Assembly (NCBI GenBank): GCA_964449175.1
Contig: CAYUYH010000002.1
Coordinates: 1 to 37,632 of the forward strand
Origin: CAYUYH01 sp964449175
Lineage (GTDB): Bacteria > Planctomycetota > Phycisphaerae > SM23-33
Direction: 5' to 3'
Length of the DNA stretch: 37,632 bases
This document shows, piece by piece, positions 24,233 through 32,069 of the stretch (position 1 is its first letter; each line of letters begins with the position of its first letter). The notes under the pieces are model-generated. The model was given only the letters and a program-made list of their open reading frames with translations, was not told the DNA's origin and did no database searches. The translations under genes were made by a program, and so were the position numbers.

Positions 24233-24772
24233 ATGGCCGACAGCAGGGTGCAACTGAACGGAAGGCCAGCCTCGGCACACGTGCTGCAGCCTGCCCAGCC
24301 GCCGCCTGCCACTGGCGCGGCAGACACCGCCGGGCAGCTCGAGGCCGACCGCCAGGCGCTCGCCAGCGCGCGCCAGGCGCTGGCAGCCGCCGCCAAGGAG
24401 TTCGAGGGACTGCAACAGGAGATCCTCAAGCAGGCCGAGGGGCATGTGGTCATGCTGGCCGTGGACATCGCCCGCAAGGTGCTGATGCAGGAGATCGAGG
24501 CCGAGCGGTACCAGATCGACGCGATCGTCAAAGAGGCCCTGGCCCAGTTGCCGCCGCGGCAGGAAGTGGTCGTGCACCTGAACCCCGCCGACATCGCCCG
24601 CTGCGAGCTCGCCGCCGACGATGCCGATGGGTCCGACGGCAACCTGCGTTTCGTGGCCGACCCGGCCGTCAGCAAAGGCGGCTGCCTGCTGGCCAGCTCC
24701 CAGGGCGTGGTCGAGTCATCCGTGGAAGGCAACCTCGGCGAGATCGCCAACAACCTGAGCACACAGGAGTAG
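24233..24772 (+). CDS. fliH: Flagellar assembly protein FliH
   Basis: A 179-residue protein. An Ala/Pro/Gln-rich N-terminus is followed by a coiled coil (~35-75, 'QALASARQALAAAAKEFEGL') and the FliH/HrpE C-terminal domain ('VVMLAVDIARKVLMQEIEAE', 'VVVHLNPADIARCEL', 'VSKGGCLLASSQGVVESSV'). It regulates the FliI ATPase and ties it to the C ring. GGGAGGA precedes the ATG, two bases after the fliG stop. Confidence 0.9.
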   Translation: MADSRVQLNGRPASAHVLQPAQPPPATGAADTAGQLEADRQALASARQALAAAAKEFEGLQQEILKQAEGHVVMLAVDIARKVLMQEIEAERYQIDAIVKEALAQLPPRQEVVVHLNPADIARCELAADDADGSDGNLRFVADPAVSKGGCLLASSQGVVESSVEGNLGEIANNLSTQE

Positions 24773-24774
24773 TC

Positions 24775-26163
24775 ATGCCCTCGCTCGACGTGGACAAGTT
24801 CGCCGCCAAGCTGAACCAGATGAACCTGCTGCGGTGCAGCGGGGCGGTTCTGCGCGTGGCGGGCACGACGATCGAGTCGAAGGGCCCGCCGGTCGGCGTG
24901 GGGCAGCTCTGCGAGATACGCCTGTCCGACGGGCGGCGGGTCGCGGCGGAAGTGGTCGGCTTCCGCGACGCCAACCGCCTGCTCATGCCGCTCGAGGGCA
25001 TCGACGGCATCGCCCCGGGAGACAAGGTCTCCCCTCGGCCGAACCTCAGGCAGGCGCCGGTCGGCGTCTCGCTGCTCGGGCGTGTGCTGGACGGGCTGGG
25101 TCGGCCCATCGACGGCAAGGGGCCGCTGACGGATGTGCAATATCGGCCCATGGACGCGCCCTCGCCAAAGCCGCTCGAACGCCCGCAGATATTCAAGCCG
25201 CTCGCCCTGGGCATCAAGGCGATCGACGGCGTGCTGACGTTCGGCAAGGGCCAACGGATGGGCATATTCTCCGGCAGCGGCGTCGGCAAGAGCACGGTGC
25301 TCGGCGAGATCGCCCGCGTCAGCGAGGCCGACGTCAACGTGTTGGCCCTTGTGGGAGAGCGCGGCCGGGAGGTGCGACACTTTCTCGAAGAGTCGCTCGG
25401 GCCGGAGGGCCTGGCCAAGAGCGTTGTCGTGGTGGCCACCTCGGACATCTCGCCGGTGGTCCGCACGAAGTCTGCCTTCCTGGCCATCGCCATCGCGGAG
25501 TTCTTCCGCGACCGCGGCAAGGACGTGCTGTTCATGATGGACTCGCTGACCCGCTTCGCCCAGGCGCAGCGGGAGATAGGCCTGGCCGCCGGCGAGCCGC
25601 CGACCACGAAGGGCTACTGCCCCAGCGTGTTCAGCCTGCTGCCGAAGCTCACCGAGAGGCTCGGGCCCGCCCCCGCCGGCAGCATTACCGGCGCGCTGAC
25701 CGTCCTGGTCGAGGGCGACGACCTGGGCGACCCCGTCGCCGACTGCGTCCGCTCGCTGCTGGACGGGCACGTCGTGTTGTCGCGCAAGCTCGCCGAGCAG
25801 GGGCACTACCCGGCCGTCGATATCCTCCAGAGCGTCAGCCGGCTCATGCCGTCGGTGGTCAGCCCATCGCACATGCGCGCCGCGCAGAGCTTCAGGGCCA
25901 TCTATGCCACCTACCAGGGGGCCGAGGACCTCATCAACATCGGCGCCCTGGCCACCGGCAGCAACCGTCGCATAGACAAGGCCGTCTCGCTGATCGACGG
26001 CGTGAACGAGTTTCTGGTTCAGCCGGTCGGCACGCGCTGCGACTTCGCCGAGACGGTCAGCCGAATGTGCGAGATCACCAAGACATGGGACTTCCTGATG
26101 CCGTCGGCGGACGACAAGGCCGCGCCGGCCGCCAATGCCGCGGCGAAGAGACCTGCTGAATGA
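24775..26163 (+). CDS. fliI: Flagellum-specific export ATPase FliI
   Basis: A 462-residue ATPase related to the F1 beta subunit. Walker A is 'GSGVGKST' (167-174), with 'GERGREVRHFLEESLG', Walker B 'DVLFMMDSLTRFAQAQREI' and 'GHYPAVDILQSVSRLMP', all typical of FliI/type III export ATPases. It energises export of rod, hook and filament subunits. AGGAG lies before the ATG, and its stop overlaps fliJ (ATGA). Confidence 0.96.
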   Translation: MPSLDVDKFAAKLNQMNLLRCSGAVLRVAGTTIESKGPPVGVGQLCEIRLSDGRRVAAEVVGFRDANRLLMPLEGIDGIAPGDKVSPRPNLRQAPVGVSLLGRVLDGLGRPIDGKGPLTDVQYRPMDAPSPKPLERPQIFKPLALGIKAIDGVLTFGKGQRMGIFSGSGVGKSTVLGEIARVSEADVNVLALVGERGREVRHFLEESLGPEGLAKSVVVVATSDISPVVRTKSAFLAIAIAEFFRDRGKDVLFMMDSLTRFAQAQREIGLAAGEPPTTKGYCPSVFSLLPKLTERLGPAPAGSITGALTVLVEGDDLGDPVADCVRSLLDGHVVLSRKLAEQGHYPAVDILQSVSRLMPSVVSPSHMRAAQSFRAIYATYQGAEDLINIGALATGSNRRIDKAVSLIDGVNEFLVQPVGTRCDFAETVSRMCEITKTWDFLMPSADDKAAPAANAAAKRPAE

Positions 26164-26603
26164 AACGATTCAAGTGGCCATTGCAGCGACTGCTGGACGT
26201 GACGTTGCAGCGCGAAAGGGCGCTGCGGGCGGAGCTGTTCGCCCTGGCCAGGCGGCTTGCACGACTGCGGCAGGAGATCGCCGTTGTCGCCGCCGACATC
26301 AGGGCGATGCTGGCTGAGATCGGCAAGGGCGGAATCGACCGGCGCATCGCACGCCAGGAAGTATTCATGGCCGCGGTCGCCAACGACGAGCGGCGCATCG
26401 CCAAGCTGGACGGGCGGCTGACCGAGACGCGGGCCGCTCGCGATGAGAAGACGCAGCGGTTTCTCAAGACCAAGGCTTCCAGAGAGATGCTCCAGCGGCT
26501 GGCGCACGAGGCCAGGGTCCGCTACATGAAGGAGCTTGATCGTCTGGAGCAGAAGGAAACAGACGAAAGCGCCGTGGTCGGCTTCGTCCGCAGGGCCAGC
26601 TAG
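26160..26603 (+). CDS. fliJ: Flagellar export protein FliJ
   Basis: A 147-residue, highly charged, almost entirely helical protein that begins 'MKRFKWPLQRLLDVTLQRER', close to the FliJ N-terminal pattern 'F.F.L..LL..R...E'. As the stalk inside the FliI hexamer it promotes export. Its start overlaps the fliI stop. Identification rests on the start motif, coiled coil and position. Confidence 0.88.
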   Translation: MKRFKWPLQRLLDVTLQRERALRAELFALARRLARLRQEIAVVAADIRAMLAEIGKGGIDRRIARQEVFMAAVANDERRIAKLDGRLTETRAARDEKTQRFLKTKASREMLQRLAHEARVRYMKELDRLEQKETDESAVVGFVRRAS

Positions 26604-26629
26604 CCGCCCGGCAGGAGCGCACGAGAACC

Positions 26630-27259
26630 ATGATGAAGAGCAACCTACTCATACTGGGCGTGCTTGGTGCGGGGTGCTTTGGGCTGTCGTTCGGCCTGAC
26701 CTGGCTTTTCGGCGGGTCGACGCCGGGCCCGCAGCTCGCCACAGACCAGCAGGCCGCCACCCAGCCGGCCGTCGAAGAGCCACAACTGATGCCCAGCGAG
26801 ATTCAGGTCGACGAGCTGGTGCGTGACCTGCACGACAAGCTCGCCCAGGTGCGCCGTCAGCAACGCCACCTGGAAGACTGGGAGAAGCGCCTCAAGATCG
26901 CCCAGCAGGACCTGGACAAGCAGACCGAGGAGCTGGAGGCCCTCCGCGTGCAGTTGCTGGCCCCGCTGAACGGACTGAAGCAGGCCAGGGAAGAGCTGCT
27001 GCGAACGCGCATCTCCATATCTCGCGCCGAGCAGGCCAAGCTGAAGCAGCTTGCGCTCATCTACGACAAGATGGACTCCGCCGCCAGCAGCGAGATCCTG
27101 GTGGCCATGTGCAACAACAACCAGATAGCCGACGCCGTCAAGCTGCTGAGCTGCATGTCGGATCGTCCGGCCGCCGAGCTGCTGGGGCAGATGGAAGACA
27201 AGGCCCTGGCCGCCAGGCTGTCCCAGATGCTCAAGACCGTCCAGGAAGAAGAAAGCTGA
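26630..27259 (+). CDS. MotE-like membrane-anchored coiled-coil protein
   Basis: A 209-residue protein. An N-terminal membrane anchor (~5-27) is followed by a 'AATQPAVEEP' linker, a long coiled coil (~60-135) and a C-terminal segment ('IYDKMDSAASSEILVAMCNN', 'IADAVKLLSCM', 'PAAELLGQMEDKALAARLSQML') resembling the MgtE-N/MotE repeat fold. Known: MotE of alphaproteobacteria is a periplasmic chaperone for the MotC stator component. Here the gene lies directly before motA and the two motB genes, and occupies the slot where fliK is often found. A stator-assembly role is inferred. Two ATGs in a row make the exact start uncertain by one codon. Confidence 0.75.
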   Translation: MMKSNLLILGVLGAGCFGLSFGLTWLFGGSTPGPQLATDQQAATQPAVEEPQLMPSEIQVDELVRDLHDKLAQVRRQQRHLEDWEKRLKIAQQDLDKQTEELEALRVQLLAPLNGLKQAREELLRTRISISRAEQAKLKQLALIYDKMDSAASSEILVAMCNNNQIADAVKLLSCMSDRPAAELLGQMEDKALAARLSQMLKTVQEEES

Positions 27260-27263
27260 CGCC

Positions 27264-28034
27264 GTGGATATCGCCACAGCCATAGGACTGATGTTCGGGC
27301 TGTTCTGCGTGGTCTCGTCGATCATGTCGTCGCCCGGGGCCGGCGTGTTCATCAACCTCCCGGCGATGATGGTGACGGCCGGCGGCATGACCGCGGCGAC
27401 GTTCATCCATTTCTCGCTTCAACAGGTTCTCACCATCTTCTCCATCACCAAGAAGACGATCCTCTGCAAGGTGCCGGGCGAGAAGGAACTCATCCAGAAG
27501 TTGGTCAACTACGCGGCCATCAACCGGCGAGACGGCGCGCTGGCGCTGGAGCAGCACCTGCCGGACGCGGGCGACTCGTTCCTGGTCAAGGCCCTCCAGA
27601 TGGTGATCGACGGGCAGAAGGAAGAGGCCATCGGCGAGAACCTGGCGATGGAGATTCAGTATCTCCAGGAGCGCCATAGCGACGGCAAGAAGATGCTGGA
27701 GTTCATGGGCAGCGCCGCGCCGGCCTGGGGCATGATCGGCACGCTGATAGGCCTGGTGCAGATGCTCGGCTCGCTGAACGATCCCTCGCAGATCGGCTCG
27801 GGCATGGCTACCGCGCTTATCACGACCTTTTACGGGTCGTTCATGGCGAACCTGGTGTTCATCCCGCTGGCCGGCAAGCTGGGGATGCGATCGAAGAAGG
27901 AAAGCCTCATCAGGCAGATGATCGTCGAGGGCGCCTGTGGCCTGAGCCGCGGCGACAGCCCCACCGGCGTCCGTGAGCGGATGCAGGCGTTCATCTCCGA
28001 CAAGCACCGCGAGGAAATGAAACCGAACATCTGA
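27264..28034 (+). CDS. motA: Flagellar stator protein MotA
   Basis: A 256-residue inner-membrane protein with four hydrophobic segments: residues ~3-22, ~27-50, ~150-172 ('SAAPAWGMIGTLIGLVQML', containing the conserved proline) and ~183-205 ('ALITTFYGSFMANLVFIPLA'). The cytoplasmic loop between helices 2 and 3 (~50-150) is where MotA contacts FliG. It forms the pentameric ring around the MotB dimer and conducts H+ or Na+. It begins with GTG at 27264, five bases after the preceding stop. There is only one motA here for two motB-like genes. Confidence 0.94.
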   Translation: MDIATAIGLMFGLFCVVSSIMSSPGAGVFINLPAMMVTAGGMTAATFIHFSLQQVLTIFSITKKTILCKVPGEKELIQKLVNYAAINRRDGALALEQHLPDAGDSFLVKALQMVIDGQKEEAIGENLAMEIQYLQERHSDGKKMLEFMGSAAPAWGMIGTLIGLVQMLGSLNDPSQIGSGMATALITTFYGSFMANLVFIPLAGKLGMRSKKESLIRQMIVEGACGLSRGDSPTGVRERMQAFISDKHREEMKPNI

Positions 28035-28036
28035 CC

Positions 28037-28717
28037 ATGGCACAGGATCAGGCCAAACCGCCGCCGAAGGACGAAGGGCCGCCCGGACCGGGCGCCTGGA
28101 TGATCAGCTTCAACGACTGCATGACGAACATGCTGTGCTTCTTCGTCCTGCTGGCCAGCTTCTCGTCATTCGACCCCGCGTCTCGCGCCAGGATCTCCGG
28201 CGGCTTCCGGGCCATGAGCCTCTCCTCGGTCTTTTCGTCGCGCTACTCGCCCACGGACTCATCCTTCCCGCCAATTGACCGTCCCGTCGACAGGACCGAG
28301 ACCGGCAGCGAGAAGCCCACCGACGGCATGGACAACGTGATGAACCCGCGGGAGAGCTTCTGGCTGGACTGCGACGACGCCTACAAGGCCAAGCAGGAGT
28401 TCTACATCCCCTCGAGCAGGCTGTTCTGGGGCCAGGGCAGCGCGCTGAGCCCGTCCGGGCGGGAGTTCCTGGACATGCTCGCTCCGCACATGCGGAACAT
28501 GCCGCACCAGATCGTCATAGGCCAGGCCGGCGCCGGCGAGTTGCCGCCGGACTCGACGGTGGCGCGGTCGGCCGTGGTGCTCGGGTACCTGACGCGCAAC
28601 GGCGGCGTGTCGGCCGACAGGATGAGCATATCCGCCGACGTCCAGGCGGCGCCCAAGCGGTTCGGCGACAAGCCGGTGATGAGAATCGTCATGCTGCAAC
28701 GGAGCGTGTACAAGTGA
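28037..28717 (+). CDS. MotB-like stator protein, first paralogue
   Basis: A 226-residue protein with a proline-rich cytoplasmic start and one membrane helix, 'WMISFNDCMTNMLCFFVLLA' (~21-40). D27 is placed like the ion-carrying aspartate D32 of E. coli MotB. The periplasmic part ends in an OmpA/MotB-like domain (~135-226, 'LSPSGREFLDMLAPHM', 'DSTVARSAVVLGYLTRNGGV'). The peptidoglycan-binding motif is weak: the usual 'GHTD' and 'N..LS..RA' text is only approximated by 'GQAGAGELPPD' and 'STVARSAVV'. It follows motA by two bases and overlaps the second paralogue by GTGA. Probably one half of a heteromeric stator plug. Confidence 0.85.
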   Translation: MAQDQAKPPPKDEGPPGPGAWMISFNDCMTNMLCFFVLLASFSSFDPASRARISGGFRAMSLSSVFSSRYSPTDSSFPPIDRPVDRTETGSEKPTDGMDNVMNPRESFWLDCDDAYKAKQEFYIPSSRLFWGQGSALSPSGREFLDMLAPHMRNMPHQIVIGQAGAGELPPDSTVARSAVVLGYLTRNGGVSADRMSISADVQAAPKRFGDKPVMRIVMLQRSVYK

Positions 28718-29454
28718 AACGCGCGGCCCCACCACCAGAAGACGCGCCCGAGGGCGTGCCCGGATGGGTCCTGTCCTTCGGAGACATGGTGACGAACCTG
28801 ATGGCATGCTTCGTGCTGTTGCAGTCCATGGCGTCCACGCAGGACAAGACGCTGTTCAACGCCGGGCTGGGGTCGTTTCGCCAGGTCGTGGCGCGGTTCG
28901 GGATGCCCAGTTGGCTGTTCGGCAAGCAGGAAGCGCCGAATCTGGACTACGAGAAGCTGAAGTATCCCACCGAGCCGGCCGAGCAGCAGCAGGCCGTCCC
29001 GAATCGTGTGGTGGACGCCGAGGATGAGGAAATCAGGCAGATCTTCAGCAGGTTGAAGGAGCAAATCGACAGCGAGGCAACGGAGTTCGCCGAAAGGCCG
29101 ATACGGGTGGAGGCCATGCCGGTCGCCTTCACGCCCGGCGAGGCGTCGCTGCCGGAGAGCCTGCGCGACAGTCTGCGGGCCTTCGCGACCAACCTGAAGC
29201 AGAACTCCCCTCGCGACGATATCAAAGTCTACGTGATCGCCCGGGCCGAAGATGTCGCCGATCCGGCGCGGCAGTGGGCCGTCTCGGCCGGGCGGGCAGC
29301 GGCGGCCGCGGCGGAGATCAAGCGACAGCTGGCGCCGATGACGTGCGAGATTCACTCCTGGGGCGCCGGGCCCGGCAGCGACATGGAACGGATGTTCGGA
29401 CCGCAGTCGACGGTGGTCATCGCGGTGACCGCACCGAGGAATCGAAATGGCTGA
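28714..29454 (+). CDS. MotB-like stator protein, second paralogue
   Basis: A 246-residue protein with the same plan: a short cytoplasmic start, a membrane helix 'WVLSFGDMVTNLMACFVLLQ' (~18-37) with D24 in the ion-carrying position, a long linker (~45-125), and an OmpA-like end ('ASLPESLRDSLRAFATNLK', 'RQWAVSAGRAAAAAAEIKRQL'). The 'W.vS.gRA' text is closer to the peptidoglycan-binding pattern than in the first paralogue, but the 'GHTD' strand reads 'VYVIARAEDVAD'. It differs strongly in sequence from its neighbour, so this is an old duplication rather than a recent one. It starts at a GTG overlapping the previous stop, and fliL starts inside its last codons. Confidence 0.85.
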   Translation: MKRAAPPPEDAPEGVPGWVLSFGDMVTNLMACFVLLQSMASTQDKTLFNAGLGSFRQVVARFGMPSWLFGKQEAPNLDYEKLKYPTEPAEQQQAVPNRVVDAEDEEIRQIFSRLKEQIDSEATEFAERPIRVEAMPVAFTPGEASLPESLRDSLRAFATNLKQNSPRDDIKVYVIARAEDVADPARQWAVSAGRAAAAAAEIKRQLAPMTCEIHSWGAGPGSDMERMFGPQSTVVIAVTAPRNRNG

Positions 29455-30004
29455 TGAAGAGCAGACAGGTTCGCAGGAACAGGAACAGCAGCAGGCCCCC
29501 CGGCAGGAGGCAAGCGGCGGGTCGAAGGCGCTGCTGATTCGCGCAGCCTTGGCGGCAGCGGTGGGGCTGGGCGCCGCCGGGGGCGGATACGTCGCCGCGA
29601 TGATGATGCACTCCTCGCCGAAGCCCGCAAAGGCGGCCGGGGAAGAGCAGGCCCCGCCGCCCGTCAGCAACGTCAATGACGAGGACCTGGCCTACTACGA
29701 GCTCGACCCGATCGTGGCCAACCTGAACGAGCCGCGACTGGCACGATACATCCGCGCCACCATCACACTGGCTGTCGCCAAGGACGACCTCGGCACGGTC
29801 TCCTCGACGCTCGACAGCAACAAGCCCCGACTGAAGGACTGGATCAACCGCTACCTCAGCGGATGCACGCCGGACGACACGCGCGGCGAGGACAACCAGA
29901 ATCGCATCCGCCGCGAGATACGCGAGTTGCTGAACGAGCAGTTCTGGCCCGACCAGCGTCCGCTGATAGCCGAGGTGCACTTCACGGAGTTCGTGGTTCA
30001 ATGA
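29447..30004 (+). CDS. fliL: Flagellar basal body-associated protein FliL
   Basis: A 185-residue protein. A Gln/Glu-rich cytoplasmic start (~1-26) is followed by one membrane helix (~29-54) and a periplasmic FliL domain ('YYELDPIVANLNEPRLARYI', 'ATITLAVAKDD', then 'IREL..EQFWPDQRPLIAEVHFTEFVVQ'). FliL forms a ring around the stator and stabilises it. The gene overlaps both neighbours: eight bases with the second motB paralogue and ATGA with fliM. Confidence 0.92.
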   Translation: MADEEQTGSQEQEQQQAPRQEASGGSKALLIRAALAAAVGLGAAGGGYVAAMMMHSSPKPAKAAGEEQAPPPVSNVNDEDLAYYELDPIVANLNEPRLARYIRATITLAVAKDDLGTVSSTLDSNKPRLKDWINRYLSGCTPDDTRGEDNQNRIRREIRELLNEQFWPDQRPLIAEVHFTEFVVQ

Positions 30005-30984
30005 GCGATGCCCCCGACAGGATCGAGCAGCTCATACTGCGGCGTCTGGCCGCCGGCCAGGCCGACGCGACGCCCGCCGGCGACGACGGCGGCGCCGTCG
30101 ACTACGATTGGCAGGCGCTTCAACGCTACGGCCGGCGGCAGTTGGCCGAGCTGGAGCACTTCGCCGCCAACCTGGCCGACGGCGCGGCAACGGCGCTGGC
30201 GGCGCTGCTGGCCGCGGACCAGCCGCTCCAGGTCGACTCGGTCACTCAGCACTACGATAAGGACTTCCCCGCAGCCGCCGAGCAGGACAAGTGGCGATTC
30301 TTCGCCATCGGCGACGGCGGGGCGACCGGCGGGCTGCTGTCTCTCGAAGCCGCGACGGCTGGGGCGTGGGTGTCGGCCCTGCTGGGCGGCGGGCAGGCCG
30401 AGGGCGGCGAAGGCCCCAAGGAGCTGTCCGCCATGGAGACGGCCGTGCTGCTCGACATCGCCGCGACCATTGCCGGCCCGTTGGCGGCCCTGCTGCGAGC
30501 GGCGGGGGCAAGGGTTCTGGTCCTTTCCGACAGGGCCGACGCCTCCCCGGACGACCTCGCCGGCGAAAGCGCCGACGGCCAGCGGGGCGAGTATGTGACC
30601 ATAGCCCTTCGTCGCGGCGAGGAAGGCCCGGCGAAGGTTCTTTGCACCATCCCGTGCGACGCAGCCGACGCCTTCGCCTGTCCGAGTCTCGCCAAGGCGG
30701 CTGCCTCGCGGCAGGCCCCGCGGCAGCTCATCACGGCCGCCGTCGAGCGCGTGCCCGTCGCCGCCACGGTCCGGCTGGGCTCGCCGGTGCTGAGCGTGCG
30801 CGACATGGTGGACCTGGAGGAAGGCGACGTCGTGCTGCTGGGCAGGCCCGCCCGCGACAGCGCCGAGCTGATCGTGCAGGGCAGGGTCCTTGCCATCGGC
30901 CAGCCGGCCAGGGTGGGCAAGGACTGCGCAATTCAGATAAGCCGCGTGTCGAAAGGCGCGCCACGCCCGGAGCAGGGCGGCTAG
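30001..30984 (+). CDS. fliM: Divergent flagellar motor switch protein FliM
   Basis: A 327-residue cytoplasmic protein of FliM length. The middle part (~60-215) follows the CheC/FliM-like fold ('GGATGGLLSLEAATAGAWVS', 'LSAMETAVLLDIAATIAGPL'). The C-terminal ~80 residues are a SpoA domain ('RVPVAATVRLGSPVLSVRDM', 'LEEGDVVLLGRPA', 'GRVLAIGQPARVGKDCAIQI'). The usual N-terminal CheY-P-binding text (LSQ.EIDALL) is missing; this protein begins 'MSDAPDRIEQLILRRLAAG'. Position between fliL and fliN and the SpoA end support the call. How it receives chemotaxis signals is unclear. Confidence 0.85.
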   Translation: MSDAPDRIEQLILRRLAAGQADATPAGDDGGAVDYDWQALQRYGRRQLAELEHFAANLADGAATALAALLAADQPLQVDSVTQHYDKDFPAAAEQDKWRFFAIGDGGATGGLLSLEAATAGAWVSALLGGGQAEGGEGPKELSAMETAVLLDIAATIAGPLAALLRAAGARVLVLSDRADASPDDLAGESADGQRGEYVTIALRRGEEGPAKVLCTIPCDAADAFACPSLAKAAASRQAPRQLITAAVERVPVAATVRLGSPVLSVRDMVDLEEGDVVLLGRPARDSAELIVQGRVLAIGQPARVGKDCAIQISRVSKGAPRPEQGG

Positions 30985-31015
30985 GCTTTAATCCACACTG
31001 GAAGGAACCGACGAC

Positions 31016-31378
31016 ATGGCCAAGTCCGCGACAACCGAAGAACCCGAAACCCAAGCCCCCGCCGACGCCACCGAGGCCAGTCAGGTCGAGCTGCCGGAGG
31101 CGGCCGACGGCGGCGGCGCCGGCAGCGGGCAGATCGACCTGCTGCTTGACATGGACATGACGGTCGACGCGATCCTGGGCAGTTGCCGGCTGGAGGTTCG
31201 CCGGCTGTTGCAGCTTGCGCCCGGCTCGGTGGTCAAGCTGGACAAGGGCGTCGGAGACGGCGTGGAGTTGACGCTTCGCGGCGTGAAGTTCGCGACGGGC
31301 CAGTTGGTGGTCGTCGGCGATCAGCTCGGCGTCCGGATAGGCCAGATCGTCCCGCCGGCTGAGGGCGGCGAGGACTGA
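31016..31378 (+). CDS. fliN: Flagellar motor switch protein FliN
   Basis: A 120-residue protein with an acidic Thr/Glu/Ala-rich start (~1-38) and a C-terminal SpoA domain (~40-115): 'DLLLDMDMTVDAILGSCRLE', 'LLQLAPGSVVKLDKGVGD', 'GQLVVVGDQLGVRIGQIV'. It forms the base of the C ring with FliM. GGAAGGA precedes the ATG. It is the last gene before a terminator, ending the main flagellar operon. Confidence 0.94.
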   Translation: MAKSATTEEPETQAPADATEASQVELPEAADGGGAGSGQIDLLLDMDMTVDAILGSCRLEVRRLLQLAPGSVVKLDKGVGDGVELTLRGVKFATGQLVVVGDQLGVRIGQIVPPAEGGED

Positions 31379-31389
31379 CCAGCGGCGCC

Positions 31390-31408
31390 GGGCACGCGCC
31401 CATTTTTT
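31390..31408 (+). terminator. Intrinsic terminator after fliN
   Basis: GGGC-ACGC-GCCC (31390-31401) is followed by A and six T residues (31403-31408), 12 bases past the fliN stop. The stem is short but GC-only, and alternative pairing of GGCGC upstream could lengthen it. Confidence 0.6.
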
Positions 31409-31487
31409 CGACACGGTTAGCTAGTTTTCTCGCGTCTTTCGCAGCCTTCGGCCGCGCCCGGGCGGCTGAGCCGAGCGCCTGGGCGTT

Positions 31488-31503
31488 TGGCACGCACTGT
31501 GCA
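31488..31503 (+). promoter_or_regulatory. Sigma-54 promoter of the export-gate operon
   Basis: TGGCACGCACTGTGCA has the GG (31489-31490) and GC (31501-31502) at the same 12-base offset as the promoter at 15630. It differs from TGGCAYR-N4-TTGCW only by G for the first T of TTGC. The predicted transcription start is 31514, one base before the fliO ATG. Confidence 0.75.
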
Positions 31504-31514
31504 TATCCAAGGGC

Positions 31515-32069
31515 ATGAGCCACAAGCCCATATCCCATGCGCGCCGGGCGGCCTGGGCTGGGGTGCTGTTGGTCCTATGCGCGGCAGGCGCGATTGCCCT
31601 GAAGGCCTCCGGCGACCGGGCCGGCGACGCCTCCGCCGCTGACAGTATGTCGTCGCCCGCGACCCAGCCGGCTGAGGCAAAGGCCGCCGCCGACGGCAAG
31701 GCTCCCGGCTGGAACGACAAGACCGACCGCAACTTCCCGCCGCCAAGCGGCCCCGGCACCTCCGAACTGCTCATGCAGATGCTGACGGTCGTGATCGTCG
31801 TCGTCGTCCTGGGGGTGGTGGCCCTTGTGGTCATCCGCCGCCTGCTGCCGCGCATCGGCGTGCGGTCCGGCAGGCGGATGAGCGTGATCGAGTCCATGCA
31901 CATCGAGCCGCGGAAACTGGCCCACCTGATCCAGGTGGGCGACCGCACGTTCCTGATCGCCAGCACAGCCGAACGCGTCACCATGCTGGGCGAGGTGACC
32001 GGGGCGTTTGGCCGACCCGTCGGCGATGACGTGCCGGCTAAGGGCGGCAAAGGAGCCGGCCAACGGTGA
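31515..32069 (+). CDS. fliO: Flagellar biosynthesis protein FliO
   Basis: A 184-residue protein. A signal-like hydrophobic segment (~10-30) is followed by a 'SSPATQPAEAKA' linker, a strong membrane helix (~85-108, 'MLTVVIVVVVLGVVALVVIR') and a cytoplasmic FliO domain ('RRMSVIESMHIEPRKLAHLI', 'GDRTFLIASTAERVTMLGEV'). FliO helps assemble the FliP ring of the export gate. The ATG at 31515 keeps the N-terminal signal; it sits one base after the predicted sigma-54 start, so the message may be leaderless. An ATG at 31647 would keep only the second helix. Its stop overlaps the GTG of fliP. Confidence 0.85.
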   Translation: MSHKPISHARRAAWAGVLLVLCAAGAIALKASGDRAGDASAADSMSSPATQPAEAKAAADGKAPGWNDKTDRNFPPPSGPGTSELLMQMLTVVIVVVVLGVVALVVIRRLLPRIGVRSGRRMSVIESMHIEPRKLAHLIQVGDRTFLIASTAERVTMLGEVTGAFGRPVGDDVPAKGGKGAGQR

